Counted from the stretch's first letter, positions 49,568 to 63,812 are shown. The stretch is 64,000 nt of DNA from Casuarina equisetifolia (GCA_028551475.1 CM052356.1:30097884-30161883), one strand, 5' to 3'. Made by a program: numbers and translations. The notes: generated from the letters alone by a model not told the origin.

Positions 49568-52500
49568 CTAATGTGATTCATCCATGGAGTCATTCCGGTT
49601 ACAAGATTGAGAAGTTACATCTTTGTCATCTTGCCTCGACTCCTCAGACTCTGATGTTCCAGAGACGGAATCCTCGAGTGCCTCAAGAAAAGACACAACC
49701 GTCAACTTGTCTGAAACAGGAGAAAAGACCGGGAAAAAAATAAAAAAAAGTCATGACACCTGAGTCAAAGAGAAGGGGGAGGGGGGGGAATAAATCATAC
49801 TATGACCACTATTTCCCAGTCCAACATCATCTTGTGAAAAAAATAAATGAATAATTAACACATGCTCCCTACCAACCTACCAAAAATATAAAAATTCACT
49901 AAGCTCTCTGTAATTTGATAAGGTAAACAGCAGAACTCAACAAACATGATGAAGATAAAGGAATTGAGTTGTAAATAAATATAGAATTTACCAGTATGGT
50001 ATGCATGGTAGAGACACAATATTTCGTAGTAAACTTGGCAATTAACTACAGTGCTAGGAGATTTTGAATCCTAACGACTTACATTTACTTGGGTCAATTC
50101 CAAACTGAGATAAATCTATCTGTCCAGTTCGAAGTACCTACATAATTGTGGGAATGAGAAAAAGAAGGAAGAAGGATGGATTAATGCCATTCCTAGAGAA
50201 TTAGTCAGCATCTTGCAAAAATAAGAAACTAAATAGGCGAGGCTTCAAGTCCTCACATAAGTAAATGAATCTACTTGTTGGCAGAAAGGTGGGCTCTGTA
50301 GCAACTCTAATATATCCTCTGGAGTCCATCGACCCTGCAATGTCATAGCAGTTAAAACTTGTAAATCAGAGCCTGTGGTGAAGTACTATTAGAAACAGAA
50401 ACTCCAGACTATTGTGTACCTCAGGTAAGTAAGACGCTAACTGCTGTTCCAACGGCAATGTGTAGACCAATGGCATTATCAAATCAGGTTTCAAAATATC
50501 TCTTAATCCCAAGCCTAGCCAACAGAAGCATGGACAAAATCAGAGGTTATAATGTTTAATAAGAAGTAAAATGCATGGGGTACGAGTGCACCTAATTACT
50601 GGTTTTTCAGAGAAGTTTACCCAAATTACAATACCCAATGAGGAAACAAAAACCCAGCCAATATAAAGATCAGTCCAGGAAGGCATTGCAAGTGGCACAT
50701 GCAGAAACACCAGTAATAAATAACAAAGAACAAAGAAATGAATAAGGGGCAATGATGACAAGACTTTTTTCCCAAAAAAAAAAAAAATCTGTAAGCTGGG
50801 TATGACCACAGCTATAGACTTTTGAGTCCATCTCGTACACAACATTGATTTGACAATGGTAAGATAGACCCCTGGAGCTAAAACTCACTGGCATGACCCA
50901 ACTTGCCTCTTGGGTGATGTAGCTTCTTTTCTGTTTATTTCCACCCAATAATCTATGGTTTGTGACTGGGGTTTGTGGTAAAGACACTTACAGTGGCAAG
51001 GTCAAAAAGCAACTCTAACTAATACATCAAGCAACTCATTTTATCTAAAACTCTTTCTAAAATTTCTAGTTGTAGTTTTGAGCGGGTTTCATAACAGAAT
51101 CTGGAGAACCTCTACAAAGTGGGTAGGTCCCTAGCTCAACAGAGGAAGGATTCCCAACACAAGGTAGCTTTCCCAAGGGAACTAACTTGGTAAGCAACTC
51201 CATCATATGGTGGGAGTAGATGAGATCTATCCTGAGAAATCTCCTAGATAGGAATAAGGCAAGAGTACAGCTTCAACAGTTTGAGCTTAATAGCATGCAT
51301 TACTATTGAGTGACAGACTTCCTACAACCCTAGCTGTTATCACAAATTGATATCAGAATGACAAATCAGATTATTACCTGCATCAGGATCTCCATCATTA
51401 TCTGCAACAAGCACCAGCACATCACAATGTGTAAGAGCTTACACAATTAAAGAGCAAATAAAATATAAGCATTCATTAAGGAGACAACTTCATACCTGCA
51501 GGCCCAATGTTACTCAAGATCCGCTGCAAGTCTTCCAATTTCACTGGGCCAGATGAAGTTACTTCACTAGTTTCATCCACATTTGTGATAACCAAGTTTC
51601 CAGATCTAAACATCATACATGGGGATCATGTTAAACTAATAACCAGTGAATCAAAGAAATTGAAGAAACTGAAAATTTTGCATGCAATATATCATCTACA
51701 TAAGCAAAGATTGCTTCACTTATTTAGATCACTGCTACTACAATCAAACGTTAGATCCTACACACAATCCCTGCAAGACTTGGAATTAAATATGAACCTT
51801 GTAACCACAAAAAAAATAGAAATAAAGAATCAACATGAAGATTCTCTAAAATGAAAAATATTTGCAAGTTCCAGCTAGCTGGCACAAACCCCAAATCTCA
51901 TCCCTGCGGCCACGTTATCCCATCAAAAGTGACAGCCCAGACTCATCTATCATGCAGTAAACTTTAGCAACAGTATCCAGTCTTGTAGATAACCAAGGGA
52001 TGCAATATAAACTCAATGCAACGCAGCCACCTACCAGTAAATTCAACTGCTGCATTTTTCTGGAAAACTCATTGCCAGCCACCTTATTTTATAATTGAAG
52101 CAATAGTTCGTCCATAAAAATGTTGGGTTTTATGAGTAATATTGACTTAGAAAAGGTACGCTTATGTTTCCATTATTTGGACTAAAATGACCTTGTATAA
52201 ATGTATCAATGCCAGCATTAAATGCATGAACATTTTTTCATTGAACAAAGGTAGGCTTGTGTCATCATATCTGAAAAGTTGTGAGAGTATCCCCCAAAAC
52301 TGGGGAGGTCATCCATACATAAGATCTCGGGCAGCCACCTCAAATTATCAATTTAACCACTGTAAGATTTGAATGCCCATTCCTTAGTAAACTATCAATT
52401 GGATCAGATTGAACAATGAATTATCACTAACAGTAATACATCAGTTTCAGGCTGTTCTCCTCTAACTGATGAGTATTGTAGTTGAATTTATCAATGACAG

Positions 52501-55500
52501 CATTTGTAAAACTAGTTTAAACAGATTTCGTTCTATCTTTATAGAAATGTTGCTCAGTAGTCAAAGTGAACAATTTCAGAATGCTTCAGATTTTCATAGA
52601 ACATCTTGTTAAGAAGAGAGAGTCAATGACACAACGATCAGGGTTTATAAGTTAAATTTTTCAACATGGAAAAATTTGAAATATTCAAAATAAAATCTGT
52701 GGAAAACCAAAACATGCAGTAAAATGGACAAAGATTTGAGCTGTTAACTTACCCAACATGATATTTGGTTTAAATTAGAGAGTTCCACTTCGTACATAAG
52801 GAAAGTATAGTAGTGTAGAACTCAATATAGACTCTCAAACTGAAACCTATACTAGACCCATCACCAGAAATTAACAAGCAATCAGACTGACTGATCATTT
52901 TTTCTTCTGTACCTTGATGAGGTATCATCTTCAACCATATCTTCAGAACCTTGTATAGGAACAGAAGCATCAATGTCTTCTTCATCAGGAAACTCTGCAA
53001 AAATAAAAGATAATATAACTCAATGGAGAGATCCAACTATTCAGCAAAAGCATATTAATAAGTCATTTAACAAGGAAAATATTTACAGAAAATATCTGGA
53101 AATCAAAACCATTATTATATGAAGTCCAGAAACACATGGATCTGAAAATCAGTAATTTCAAAATGTCAAATTTCCAGTATATTATGACATTATATGCAAT
53201 AAATAGAAAAGAAAAAAAAGAAAAGAAAAAGATGGTGTCTTACTGGGATTGCAGAGGGAATTCTCAATTACATAAGCATGGTAAAATAAAGGATGAATTT
53301 GGAAACATACAACAGAAAGACAGGATAATTAAGAAGAATGCTTTCACCTTGGCCTTAACAGAAAGGAAATTATATATGAATTTAACCCAAAAAAAAGAAA
53401 AAGAAGAAGGAATGGACTTGATTATAGACGAGACTGAGAGACGTTGGCCACACACATAAAACAACAACATAGCAACAACAAGCACTATGATCTAGACGCT
53501 TCAAAAACTACAGATACACACAAAGGGAAACAAAAAACAAATGCATTTGGTAAAGAAACATACATACATAAGAGCATGGGTTTGATGAATAGTATGGCCT
53601 TCCAAGCAGTAAAACAGAAACATGAAGACAATGTAAAATAAATGGTAAAATGCTCCATGCCTTTTATGTCACAGTAATCGGAACTCAAATTGGCAAATAT
53701 ACCTAATGGTCGATTGATGTGGTAGTTGACAGAGATACATAATTGTGAGTCACCATTGGCATCAGGCTCCTGGAATCAAATAAGACAAATAGTATGTCAA
53801 AGCCTTAGAATCACTGCCTCTTAATAAAACAAAAAAGAGGGAAAGACAAAAAAAAAATAAAAAGACAATGAAACTGACCTGCATCCAAAAAATGAACTTC
53901 CTGTCATCACTGTTGAACTTCAATATATATACCCTACCAGATGACTGATTAATCTGGGTGAACCAAGATGAAACCATCTGGTCAGACATAAACTAACATA
54001 CAATGATTACCAAGAGCAAATAATTGGACACAACACAATATACCTCCTCAAACACTGCCTCATCTGGAAATATAATCTGATCCTGTGATACTTGATGTCA
54101 AGAAAAATCAAATTCCAACCAAGTGCAACATCAATTTGAAGAAAATGATTGACGGATAAGAATTAAGGAGGATAGAGAGGGAGGGGAAGATGGATCAACC
54201 ACGCTCCCCAACACATGGGCTAGGGCAAAGCCAACACATAAAACCACCATAAGAAAATGATAGTGCTAACATCTGATAATATTTTTATCTGCCAATGAGG
54301 ATAGAAAACAGAAATTAAGACAATAAAGGTATTTTGGTACAAGCAAAGGTTTATTTTGAATCCTTGTGCACTGGCTTAGATGGCAGATAGTAGTAACTAA
54401 TGAAATTCCCAAGTTTTGAGAGCTACAAAGCATTGAACCTTTAAACAAATACCAAACATACAAGTCAAGTATAGGAAAAACAGATTTATTTGACATAACA
54501 CCAAGGATGCAAGCGAATAAAATTTCACTTGGAACCATGGCAGTCAACTCATTAAGAATAAAATAAAAAATAAATAAATAAACTGGGATACATCTTCAAC
54601 AGCATTCTTTGTCCGATCAAGCCATTGAAAGTGGATCAACCCTTCTTCTCCCTGAGACCAGTACAAGAGAGATTCCGATCTTAGAAATTGTGCTAAAGGA
54701 CAGGATCAGAAGAAAATTTTAATAACAACAAGAAAAAAAAAAAATGAACCTTTACACAAATGGATTGCAAAGAACTTCCCAATCAATATAACCATACCCT
54801 TGCGATGCGAACAAGCCCTTTGCGACTATCAGGTACAACCCTTTTGCCCTCAAAAAACATTTTACCAGCACGAAACTCCAGCAAAATTTCCTGCCAGTTG
54901 AAGCTTGTTTATAGATTCTAGCAACAACATCTTAGAACAAGAGGTTTGAATACATGTGACATGTCCCAAAGCCATTAACCATTAACTTACTAAAACAATG
55001 CCAAATATAATTAACCTCCAATTATGTTGCCAAACAACACGCAGAGCATAAGCAGAAGAAGAATCTGAATCATGGTGAAAATGCAAAAGCATATCTACAT
55101 AGTTAGCGCATTACTAAATACTTTCATAACACAAAAATTGCAGGTGCTTTGGTTGTAATCTTTAAGAGCCTTTTCCTTTCACTTTTTAAACCCTTACAAA
55201 CACTTGCGTACTTATACAGACAAGATTTTAAATGTAGTTCTCAAAAAAGAAACTCACCAATTTTTTCTCGAAAGAATTACCTAGAAATAAAAATTTTCAC
55301 CATCTTCATAGAGAAGTATTTTTAAAGCTGATATTGTACATTAAGGGAAAACAAAGTGAAAAATATAAATTAAAAGAATAACTCAACCTATCCTAAGGAC
55401 AAGAAGAGACTGCTCATTCCCGGATACAGATCTTTCATCCCACCACAAGCCACCTCTGCCAACACACAGCCAATTCCATTGTCAAGAATAGGTGGCATGT

Positions 55501-57176
55501 TACCCTCCCCAAAGAAGGGAGACCTATAGACACCTTTCGCTAAAAGATGGAACAGCCCCACTAATTAAAAGGGTGAATTATACCTATCCCTATTGACACA
55601 AGGGTGAATTTGTAGTTACCCGTTTGAGCCACTCTGCGATTGGTGGAGGGGGTTTGGCCCTTTGTGCCAACTAGAAATTGCTCTTTATCCAATGGGTAGT
55701 CATAAATTATCTGCTTTATCACAAAGAGGGCGGACCCAACCCCCATTTTCCAAACGACTGATTTATTATTAGAGACAAAAAAAAAAAAAAAAAGAAGAAG
55801 AAAAGTATCAGATGATGATCAGTAAATAATAGAGACAAAATCTATAAGTAAGTCCCTCAATTTCCATTTTTGATTTGTTTCTTTATATTTTGAAAATTTT
55901 CTTCATGACCTTATCCAAACACAATTCCTATCTTTTTTCTTCTACAAAACTTTTTCCTTTCAAAAGCTGCTTTTTACTTTCTAAACAATGGAACAATTTT
56001 TTTGAGATATGAATATCTGAAGACTTTTTTTTTTTGGTGGAAATGGAAAATTTCTCGTTTCTCATTGGGAATATTTTAAAACATGTTCAATGTTTTCACA
56101 GGCAAGTAAAGTACTTCAAGAGACATAATCAAACGCATCATGAACAGAAAGACATGACTACTGCAACCTCACCAAATGTGGATCTTCCATGCCACAGCAA
56201 GCCACCTCTACTAACAGAAAAGACAGCTGACTATTATCTCTACAGACAGGGGGTGGCTAGTTGTCATCGTCATTAGCACAGGGGGTAGCTCTTGATCACT
56301 CCCTGATGAAAGTGTAGCTTGCAGCCACTTCCACTAAAAAAGGACAGACTCATGACCACCTTTATTGTGGAATGGACTACGTATAACGTCACTAACATAG
56401 AGTAGATGCAACCACCCCTATAAGCAACCTTGCTATTAGTGGGATGGCTCCACTCTTTGTTCCCACAAGTACGAAAAGACCCTTTGTTCCCACAGGGATG
56501 CCTCTTTTCTACATAAACAATGTTCCAGGTGAAAAAAAGACTTCTTGCTTAAGTAGAATCCCATAACAAAACGCCGGCTCAACTAATTCCTCAAAACTAG
56601 ATCCTTCCTGATAGAACTTCCATAACTGTTCTATCACTACAGTAACTTCCAATGCACCTACTTACAACCTCAGGCAGTGTGCCTAGCATAGCCCAGCACT
56701 GCCAAGGTTAAAAACTGCTTCATTATTTGAAGTTAGTCCTGAAAACCACTGTGTCATCCCAAACTGAGCAATTTCACCATTTAACAAACTCGATGCCAAA
56801 CTTAATAACACCGCTCAACACGCTGAAGAATAAAATTCTAATAATATTACCTGCCACCTTGAGTGCAAAACATCCGTTAATCTCATTCTAACAACAGAAC
56901 TATTAAAAAAAAATCTCTATCTTTTAATTCGGAGGGAGCGGAAATTAAAAAACCAAAAACAAATCCATGTCTGCACACACAAACATGAAAACATATGCGT
57001 GCACTTCCTGTTCCAATTAAAACCCGGAATTGCTGTCAAATAAAAGTAGCTTCGCATGCAAAAACATGCATGACGCATGTATAAAAACAAACATAAATCC
57101 AAATAATCCACTATCAAACACTACAAAATATATATACCTGCATCTGACGAAACGCATCGGACGAAGACGAGCCCAT
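49568..57176 (-). CDS. RPN13: RPN13, 26S proteasome ubiquitin receptor, 319 residues
   Basis: Non-ATPase subunit of the 19S regulatory particle that binds ubiquitin chains and the deubiquitinase UCH37/UCH2. Thirteen exons on the minus strand: 57138-57176, 54798-54890, 54592-54651, 54044-54082, 53879-53953, 53703-53769, 52913-52994, 51496-51605, 51378-51401, 50420-50514, 50257-50334, 50083-50137, 49568-49710; phases all agree. The start [13 protein letters not shown] is followed by the PRU domain (about residues 14-115: [70 protein letters not shown]). An acidic linker follows ([19 protein letters not shown]). The C-terminal DEUBAD region (about 160-285) includes [36 protein letters not shown], and [20 protein letters not shown]. 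The tail is acidic and serine-rich ([13 protein letters not shown]). Length is close to the Arabidopsis protein (about 300). Intron 1 is 2.2 kb. Confidence 0.92.
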
Positions 57177-58786
57177 GCCTCTGCTTGTGTATTCCGCTTG
57201 TCTCGAACTGCAACTAAACAAAAACACACAGACGAATTACTTCTAATTCGCCGATTATCAACATAAAACCCTAGACGGAGAGAGAACGCCAAACATCTTA
57301 ACAGAGGGACATGAAATTCATTACCATCCGCAACAACACCATCAATCATACCTATAAAAATGCCGTCTTATGGAGCTTATCGGTGATGAGATTCAAAAAT
57401 GCAAGAGACCGACTGCGAGAAGCATGATTACTTAGGAACTCTCGCTTATCCGACTCGCAGGGGTTTCGTAAGAAGTTGGGTTTTCGGATCAGACATCGTT
57501 GGCGACGAAATTACGAGAGTGCCATTGTCGCCCGACCGGCTGACACTTGGATCGTACCAAAAATTGCTAAGGTAGGGGATGTCACTTGGCGGGTCCAAGC
57601 AAAGTCCCCCAAATTGTCACGCTTATAGAAAATGGTTTCATAAGATGTTTCTCTTAACGTAGTATAAGAACCAATGGTCCGTAATATTTTATAAATATTG
57701 GTAAATCTAGAGTTCAAACACAATGAAAGTGGCATTGCAATGTGGTATAGTATAGATATTTAATGTGTAAGGACGTGTTCGTGGTATGAAGCAGTTTTAC
57801 ATTGCTAAATAATAGTCTTTGTGGCATAGTTTAAAGACATGAATTATCTTTTGAATCAAATAAGAGTATTTTTAATATAATATTAAAGCATAGTCTTTTT
57901 TCTTAACACTTTATAAATATATAAATTATTCTAAAATTCATGTAATTTATAGAATTACATTAACAGAGAAGGGCATTGACATTGTAATTAAGTTATTTTT
58001 AATAATTCACGTATTTGTTCACAACCTTTGGTGCATCTAAGAGTTTCAAACAATACTTATTTAACACTAAGTTTAAATACTTGTTGGCAAGTCAAATCCA
58101 TTAAATAATACGCATGTGTTATTTTGTTTTATTTTATTTTATTTGGGTAAGGAAGGCTATTAGCCAAGAATTATGAAATTACAACCCATTTTTGACAATC
58201 TAAAAAAATAAGTAGTGAGTTTTCTTCTCACGAACCATTACTCCACTTACAAAAATAGCTCAAGAGAAGTTAATTAATCCAAAAGGTTTTTTTTTTATGA
58301 TCATATAATGTCAAGACAAATAAGTTCTATAGCAATTATTAGGTTTAGGTTAGTTTATTATACTTAAACTAAAAATGACAAGAATACAAATTTATACTAT
58401 ATTTAGTAATTAGGATAGAGATTTGATATACTTCTTTTCTTTTTCTTAAATATAATATTATTTGTGTAAGTAGAATAATAGTTTATTAGTAAGGACTTTA
58501 ATTATGAGGTTATCTCTTGTGTATGAGTTAGATGTCTGTTAAAAAGAATGATATTTACGTAATTAAAAAATAATTAACAAAAAATTCACTCATCTTATGT
58601 TACTTGAGATTTGAGACTTACTTCTTTGCTGATCCCATGATTTACATGTCGACTTTCTTATTTCCATAATTCAGGAATTGGGCCCAATGGCTTATAGGCT
58701 GAAAGGACGTGGACCTACGAGAAAAATAGAAAGGCATTGGTATTGTTAAGGATTGGGACCAGCAGCGAGAACTCTGGGAGAGAGAG
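57177..58786. other. Divergent intergenic region between RPN13 and APEM9
   Basis: About 1.6 kb serving both promoters. The RPN13 side (57177-57500) is moderately GC-rich and may include a leader intron; the middle (57700-58600) is AT-rich. I see no gene in it and no clear TATA box for APEM9. Confidence 0.5.
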
Positions 58787-61700
58787 ATGGCGACGAGTGA
58801 ATCAAATCATATGGGTTGGGAAGAAATCGAGCGGTCGGAGAGGTAATTCTGCGTAATTTAATCTTCCTCGAGTTCTGAAATGTTCAATCTTTTGTTTTCT
58901 GAAACACGTTTTTCGAGAAATGATCGCCACAAGCTTCGTATTGCTGTTGTTGTGGTTGTTTGTTGATGTTGTGAGTTCTTGCAGCCATCTTGTCTGCTCG
59001 ATGTACGAGGAGGCAGAAAGCTTAGCTGTGTCGATATTGAAGGGTCTTTGTGACGATAAAGATAAGAAAGACTTTGAAGCGGGAAAAAATGTTGAATTCT
59101 ATGATATGTTGGAGTCGATTGGTATGGTGTTGGTCCAGTCCTTGAAGGGACTAGGAAGGTATCTGTGATTCCTTTTTGCATTGTTCGTTTTCGGTATCTT
59201 TGTAACTGCTTCTGGCCTTCAGTGGGTTCTTTGATTTCTCGAGGGCGTGTGCATGGAAGTTCCAAAAATTTTCCTTCAACTTGAATTCATTTGGTTGTGG
59301 GGAGAGTAGTCGTACAGTTGAAGGGTTTGAGATAGGGAATATCAAAATGTAATCTTTTGGAGAATTGTTATCTACTCCTCTTTTTTACTTTCTGAGTAAT
59401 CGTCACATACTCCTTCTGTACTTTCAGAGTAGCCTTCATCAATTTTTCATAACTCGTTAGACAATCGAATAGAATGATGGAAAAAACGCATGAAGGATTA
59501 ATGAAAGGGCCTGCTTTCTGCTTTTTGAAGAGCCATTTTCTTGTAAGGGTTTTATTGATTTGATGGTTTTGAGGAGAAACTTTGGTGCTTATCCACTCCG
59601 GGGAGAAATCCCTCTACACTGTTGCGAGTGATTTTGCTTAGGTAGGACATGAATACTCCAACCTTCAAAAGTAATTATTTCAGGTTTGAGTAATTCAATT
59701 GACGAAGTCTTTTTAAAGATCTTTATCACATGTTGCTTTAAGTTCTACGGTTTATTTTGAGAGGAAGGAGAAAGTATAAGCTGTGCATAGACATCTTAGG
59801 TTCAAACTTGATAATAGCACTTCTTTTATCATTTAAATTGCTATTGAAGTATATCAATTTCTTATAACAGGCGTAATATTTTGTGTGGTGCATTAATACA
59901 TACATACACAAGGGTGCACGAAGCCTGTGTATTATTGTAATCTTGTTAATCACAGTTTCTTTTGCGTTCCTGCAGGACATCAGAAATTCTGAACCAGCTT
60001 AAACAGCTTTATGTTTCTGTTGCAGCTATACCTGTTCAAGTCCTAATTACAGGGTACCCATTATCTTTTGCTCACATTACTTTTTTTTGTTTTGAACTGT
60101 CCATGCGATATGAATTGGATACACATATATGCAGGGTATTGAAATGCCCAAGTTTGACATCTAATTCTTTTAACCAAATGACCAATATGACTTGAGATCT
60201 GTATTCACATTAAAGAAGAATATGAAAAAAAAAAAAAAACATTGTATCTAATTATTTTAAATAAAAAAATAATTTTCGTAAAAGAAAAGGGGGTAAAGTA
60301 AAGGAGAGGGACTAAGGTGGGTAGATGTGCTATGCTTTAAGTACATGTTTGATTCAATCTCCAAAGACTGGGGCATTTGGCATAGGCAACTGTTGAATTT
60401 ATCTGATTCTTTCTTTGTTAGCATGTTTGACAAAGTGAATTGTCCACTTAAGATCACATCTTGGTCACCCTGTTGTGTGTGATGAATGGACGGGTTTATA
60501 TGTTCCTGGCTTTGCATTTGTCATGAATATTTTTGTAAGTACGGTTTTGGGATCTGGATGCATTTTCCATGCTTTTGGTGTGCAAAACATAGGAGATTCC
60601 GACATTCTATGATGTGACATTGGTTTGCAAACATGTTCTTGGAAGGAGCTAACTTCCATACCTCAATAGATTGGCTTTAAGACTTGTATCATTGTGCTTT
60701 TCAGGGCTTGCTTTCAGATATCAGAAGGTAATTCTTCTGGTGTTCGTGAATTTCTTGAGGAGTTCCTTAGCAAGTGGAGTTGTGTGGATGGACAATACTA
60801 TACTCTTGTTGGTGTGGAAGCAAATGTCCATTGCATGAAAAAATGTGATGGGCATTTTATTCTGGGAGTCGATGAATATCTTGAAGTCGTTGAGATCTAT
60901 ACTGTGACAGTTCTTGCAGCAGTTTTGAATGATTTGGACCTTGCTGTTAACTGGGTTGAGAAAGCTGCTCTACCTGAAGAAAAACGACAGGTGACATTTA
61001 TTCTGTCATGCATCTAAGTTGGAGTTATCCTCCATTAGCATTAAAATGAGCAGTTTCTGTATTTCGCATCACATCTGTTGTTCTTTAAACACCCAAGTTT
61101 TATGGCATTTTATATTGTTGCAATACTAAGTAGTAGAATTCAAGAAAAAATAAGGTGTATTGCTTTGTAAGAATGTAGTTATGCATTCTTTTTGGAAACT
61201 CAAATCTTATTCTTCTGTTTCTGAGCATTCCAAATGGCATGACAAATTAGATTTGATAGATACCATGGACATTACTTCTTATAATTTCCAATATCCTTTC
61301 TGTAGGTACTCCTGAGGAAGTTACACTCCCTCCATTCTCTAAAAGCCACTAACTCTTCGCAAATGGCCTCACCCTTGCTTGGAGATAATCGTGATGCTTG
61401 CTTTTCATCAATGGAAGAACCAAATGTATCCGAGGGTTCTCTAGGAGCCCTAAAAGCCAATTACCAGCCTAAGCCAGCGAATGCTGCAAAACAAACAGTT
61501 CTAAAATTATCTGAACGACTTGACCCATGTTTCTGGTGGTACCGAAGTATCACATTGAAGTTTGGTAATGCTCGGTTTGTCATATCTAAGGGAAAGATTG
61601 TGCTTGGTTGCTTGATCTTGCTCATATTTCATGTTCTGCGGAAGAAAAAGGCTGCTTTAAAGAGGTAACATATTCTGTTCTTTTTGGTCTACAAGACTGA

Positions 61701-62744
61701 GTTCGTGTTATAGGTCACAAAATATGTTTCTTCTGTCTTTCAGTTCAAAATGTTCTTGGTACTTCGGTTGTAGCCAGAGGCAGTAGTCTAAGTAGGACCT
61801 GTACAGACTCCCTTTACTTTATCTGGCTGAAATGACAGCTCTTCTTGCTAGTAACCACGAATTAGATTTGCAGTAAATGGTGAGTTAGAGGGGACTTGGG
61901 CTTAATGGAAAGGTTATTTAAATCAACTGTATGTTAATTTCTGCACTCGAGTATCCCATATGCTTGTGCTGGTTGTGGTTGTTATCGTTCTCATTCTTGT
62001 TGTCATTATCATCATTAACCTTTTCATTTACTTACAGAATTTTAGTAATTTCATGCATATTGCATGGACGAACTCTTTAGTAGTGTTTGATGAAAGCCGG
62101 TAAATGTGAGTGATGGACACATGGTGATAGAATTCGAGTGGCCTGGAGAGAAATATTCCTCCTTATCTGATGTGGTTTCTATGAAGGAGGAGCAAAGACA
62201 AGGCTTATGAGGGAGTGGACCTGTTCATTGGCAAGATTAAGGCAACATATTCTAGGAGATTATTCTCTTGAAATTTGTTATGCACTTTGTCCGATGAGGT
62301 TTGTGTCGGTCTAGTGGCATTTATTTAATTGTTTGTCTTGTACAGTTCATACCCTTTTCTTGAATGCACTTTTTCTTTTAAGTTCTCAGACAAAGGGAGA
62401 GGGAGAGGGGGTGTTAACTAGCTGCTGATGCAATAAATAAGTACACCGTATTCGTATTTTTGCAAACGAAGTTATCTATATTCTTAAGATTGAAGGTCTA
62501 AAATTAGCATTATATTCTCCTCCTACGACTTTGCTGAAGCCTTTTTATATACACTTAATGCAACCTCAATGGAATTAAGGGATCTGATGTTTCACTGAAA
62601 AACCTTTGTTTCAGGATGGCTACAAACCAAGCACTGAACTTGAAGAAAGCCTTTGTGGATCTGTGGCAGCTTGCGTTTTCATACCAAGTGAATCCCTTGG
62701 CTGCTGTCCAACCTCTTGCTGCTCCCACACGAATGGGGCAGTGA
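58787..62744 (+). CDS. APEM9: APEM9, tail-anchored peroxisome biogenesis protein, 360 residues
   Basis: Plant peroxisomal membrane protein that tethers the PEX1-PEX6 AAA ATPase, the counterpart of mammalian PEX26 and yeast Pex15; needed to recycle the PEX5 import receptor. Exons: 58787-58842, 58985-59158, 59976-60053, 60705-60990, 61306-61664, 62615-62744, all phase-consistent. The protein starts MATSESNHMGWEEIERSE. A helical cytosolic region follows (EEAESLAVSILKGL, ESIGMVLVQSLKGLGRTSEI, FLEEFLSKWSC, LEVVEIYTVTVLAAVLNDLD). A single membrane segment lies at about residues 293-309 (IVLGCLILLIFHVL), followed by basic RKKKAALKR and a conserved short tail (KKAFVDLWQLAFSYQVNP). The last exon at 62615 was chosen because its product fits the family tail. 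A second possible last exon at 61744-61786 would end the protein with SSKCSWYFGCSQRQ. The Arabidopsis protein is about 333 residues. Older automatic names such as a PDK-type kinase for this family are misleading; no kinase motif is visible. Confidence 0.85.
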
Positions 62745-63362
62745 TGAAATCTTAAAGTTTCCAACGTTGTAGAAATCTTCTCATGTCAAGAGCCTGTATG
62801 TAAAGGAATGCACGTCTTGGAATTCACTCTTCTGTTCAATAATGCCATGAAATCCAAACGTATTTGATTAGCAGGTGCAATCCTTTGTATGAGTTTTTGT
62901 TGTGGGACTCTAGATGAATTTGGAAACTTGCTGGTTTCATTTTCTCATAAGCCTAAAGTGATTGAGTTTTATTTATTTTTCATTATTATTGTAATTTAGA
63001 ACCTTCTTTGAGGGTATTCAAATGCAAAATGCTCATTTTACAAGATTTTCCAAATTTTCTTTACCATCTCGATCATGTTCTTTGAACGTGATTAAGAGTA
63101 TTTTTCTTTATGTCAAGAATGTTCACATTTAACAAAAATCATCCTGTTAGCAAGTACAATCAACGATTAAAGAAAAAGGCTAAAAAAGCTTGCCTAAATA
63201 AAATGTAACTTCACTTAAATTGGGGAGGGAAAAAAAGAAAAAGAAAAGAAAATAAAAGAAAAGAAAAAAGAAAAAAGAAAAAAGAAAAAGAGTCCTTAAA
63301 TATTAAAGCAGGACGTTAATTAAAAAGGCCGAGGATATATTAGTCATTTAGGCTCTGCGAAA
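62745..63362. other. Region between APEM9 and the next gene
   Basis: APEM9 3' UTR (AATAAT-type signal near 62839) and AT-rich spacer. A purine-rich stretch of AAAAG units at 63230-63291 directly precedes the next gene's promoter region. Confidence 0.5.
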
Positions 63363-63457
63363 ATGGCGACGGGGTTTTATTTGCAGTCCTCGACGCTGTC
63401 TTCTTCGGTTGCTTTTCCGGCCCCGTTCTGAGTCCGACGGTGGGGGCGATAAGGGAT

Positions 63458-63812
63458 ATGATAACGTGCCCGAGGGTGAGTCCGGTTTTAGCAAGGGGAG
63501 GGATTCGTAGACTTGCGATGGAAAACCAGGCTCGGGACAAGGTTTATGCGCATTACAACCATAATGATCCTTGCAGATACGCGAGGTGGACAGCGAGGTA
63601 GTTATCTTTTCTTTTTCCTTGCTTTTTTTATTTTTTTTATTATGCTTTTTTTATTTTTTTTGGAGAAATGGCTTGAATTTCTCTGTTTGTATGTGTTTTT
63701 TGTTAGGGAAAGCTACGAATTCATGCATGCAAGGCCTTGGCAAGAAGTCCTTGATTTTTATTTTAGCGCCGTCAGTGGTTGCACTTCACTTTCCGCGTTA
63801 TTAGGGACTGAG
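63458..63812 (+). CDS. 5' end of an unidentified gene (two exons seen, runs off the window)
   Basis: Exon 63458-63597 (starts MITCPRVSPVLARGGIRRL, then MENQARDKVYAHYNHNDPC) joins in phase, through GAG|GTAGTT and TTGTTAG|GGAAAG, to exon 63707-63812 (RESYEFMHARPWQEVLDFYF, then SAVSGCTSLSALLGTE). Both splice sites are good and the phase fits, so this is a real gene. The start is uncertain: the same frame is open upstream to 63344 with no ATG before 63458, while an ATG at 63363 in another frame reads MATGFYLQSSTLSSSVAF and stops after 22 codons. That pattern suggests either a short upstream ORF or a frame shift in a transit-peptide region. From memory the RESYEFMHARPW block may belong to a plant organellar TruA-type pseudouridine synthase, but I cannot confirm that. 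Confidence 0.55.

Noticed and set aside
58858..59265. Minus-strand ORF of 135 codons antisense to APEM9 exon 2
   Set aside because: Antisense shadow of a well-supported coding exon.
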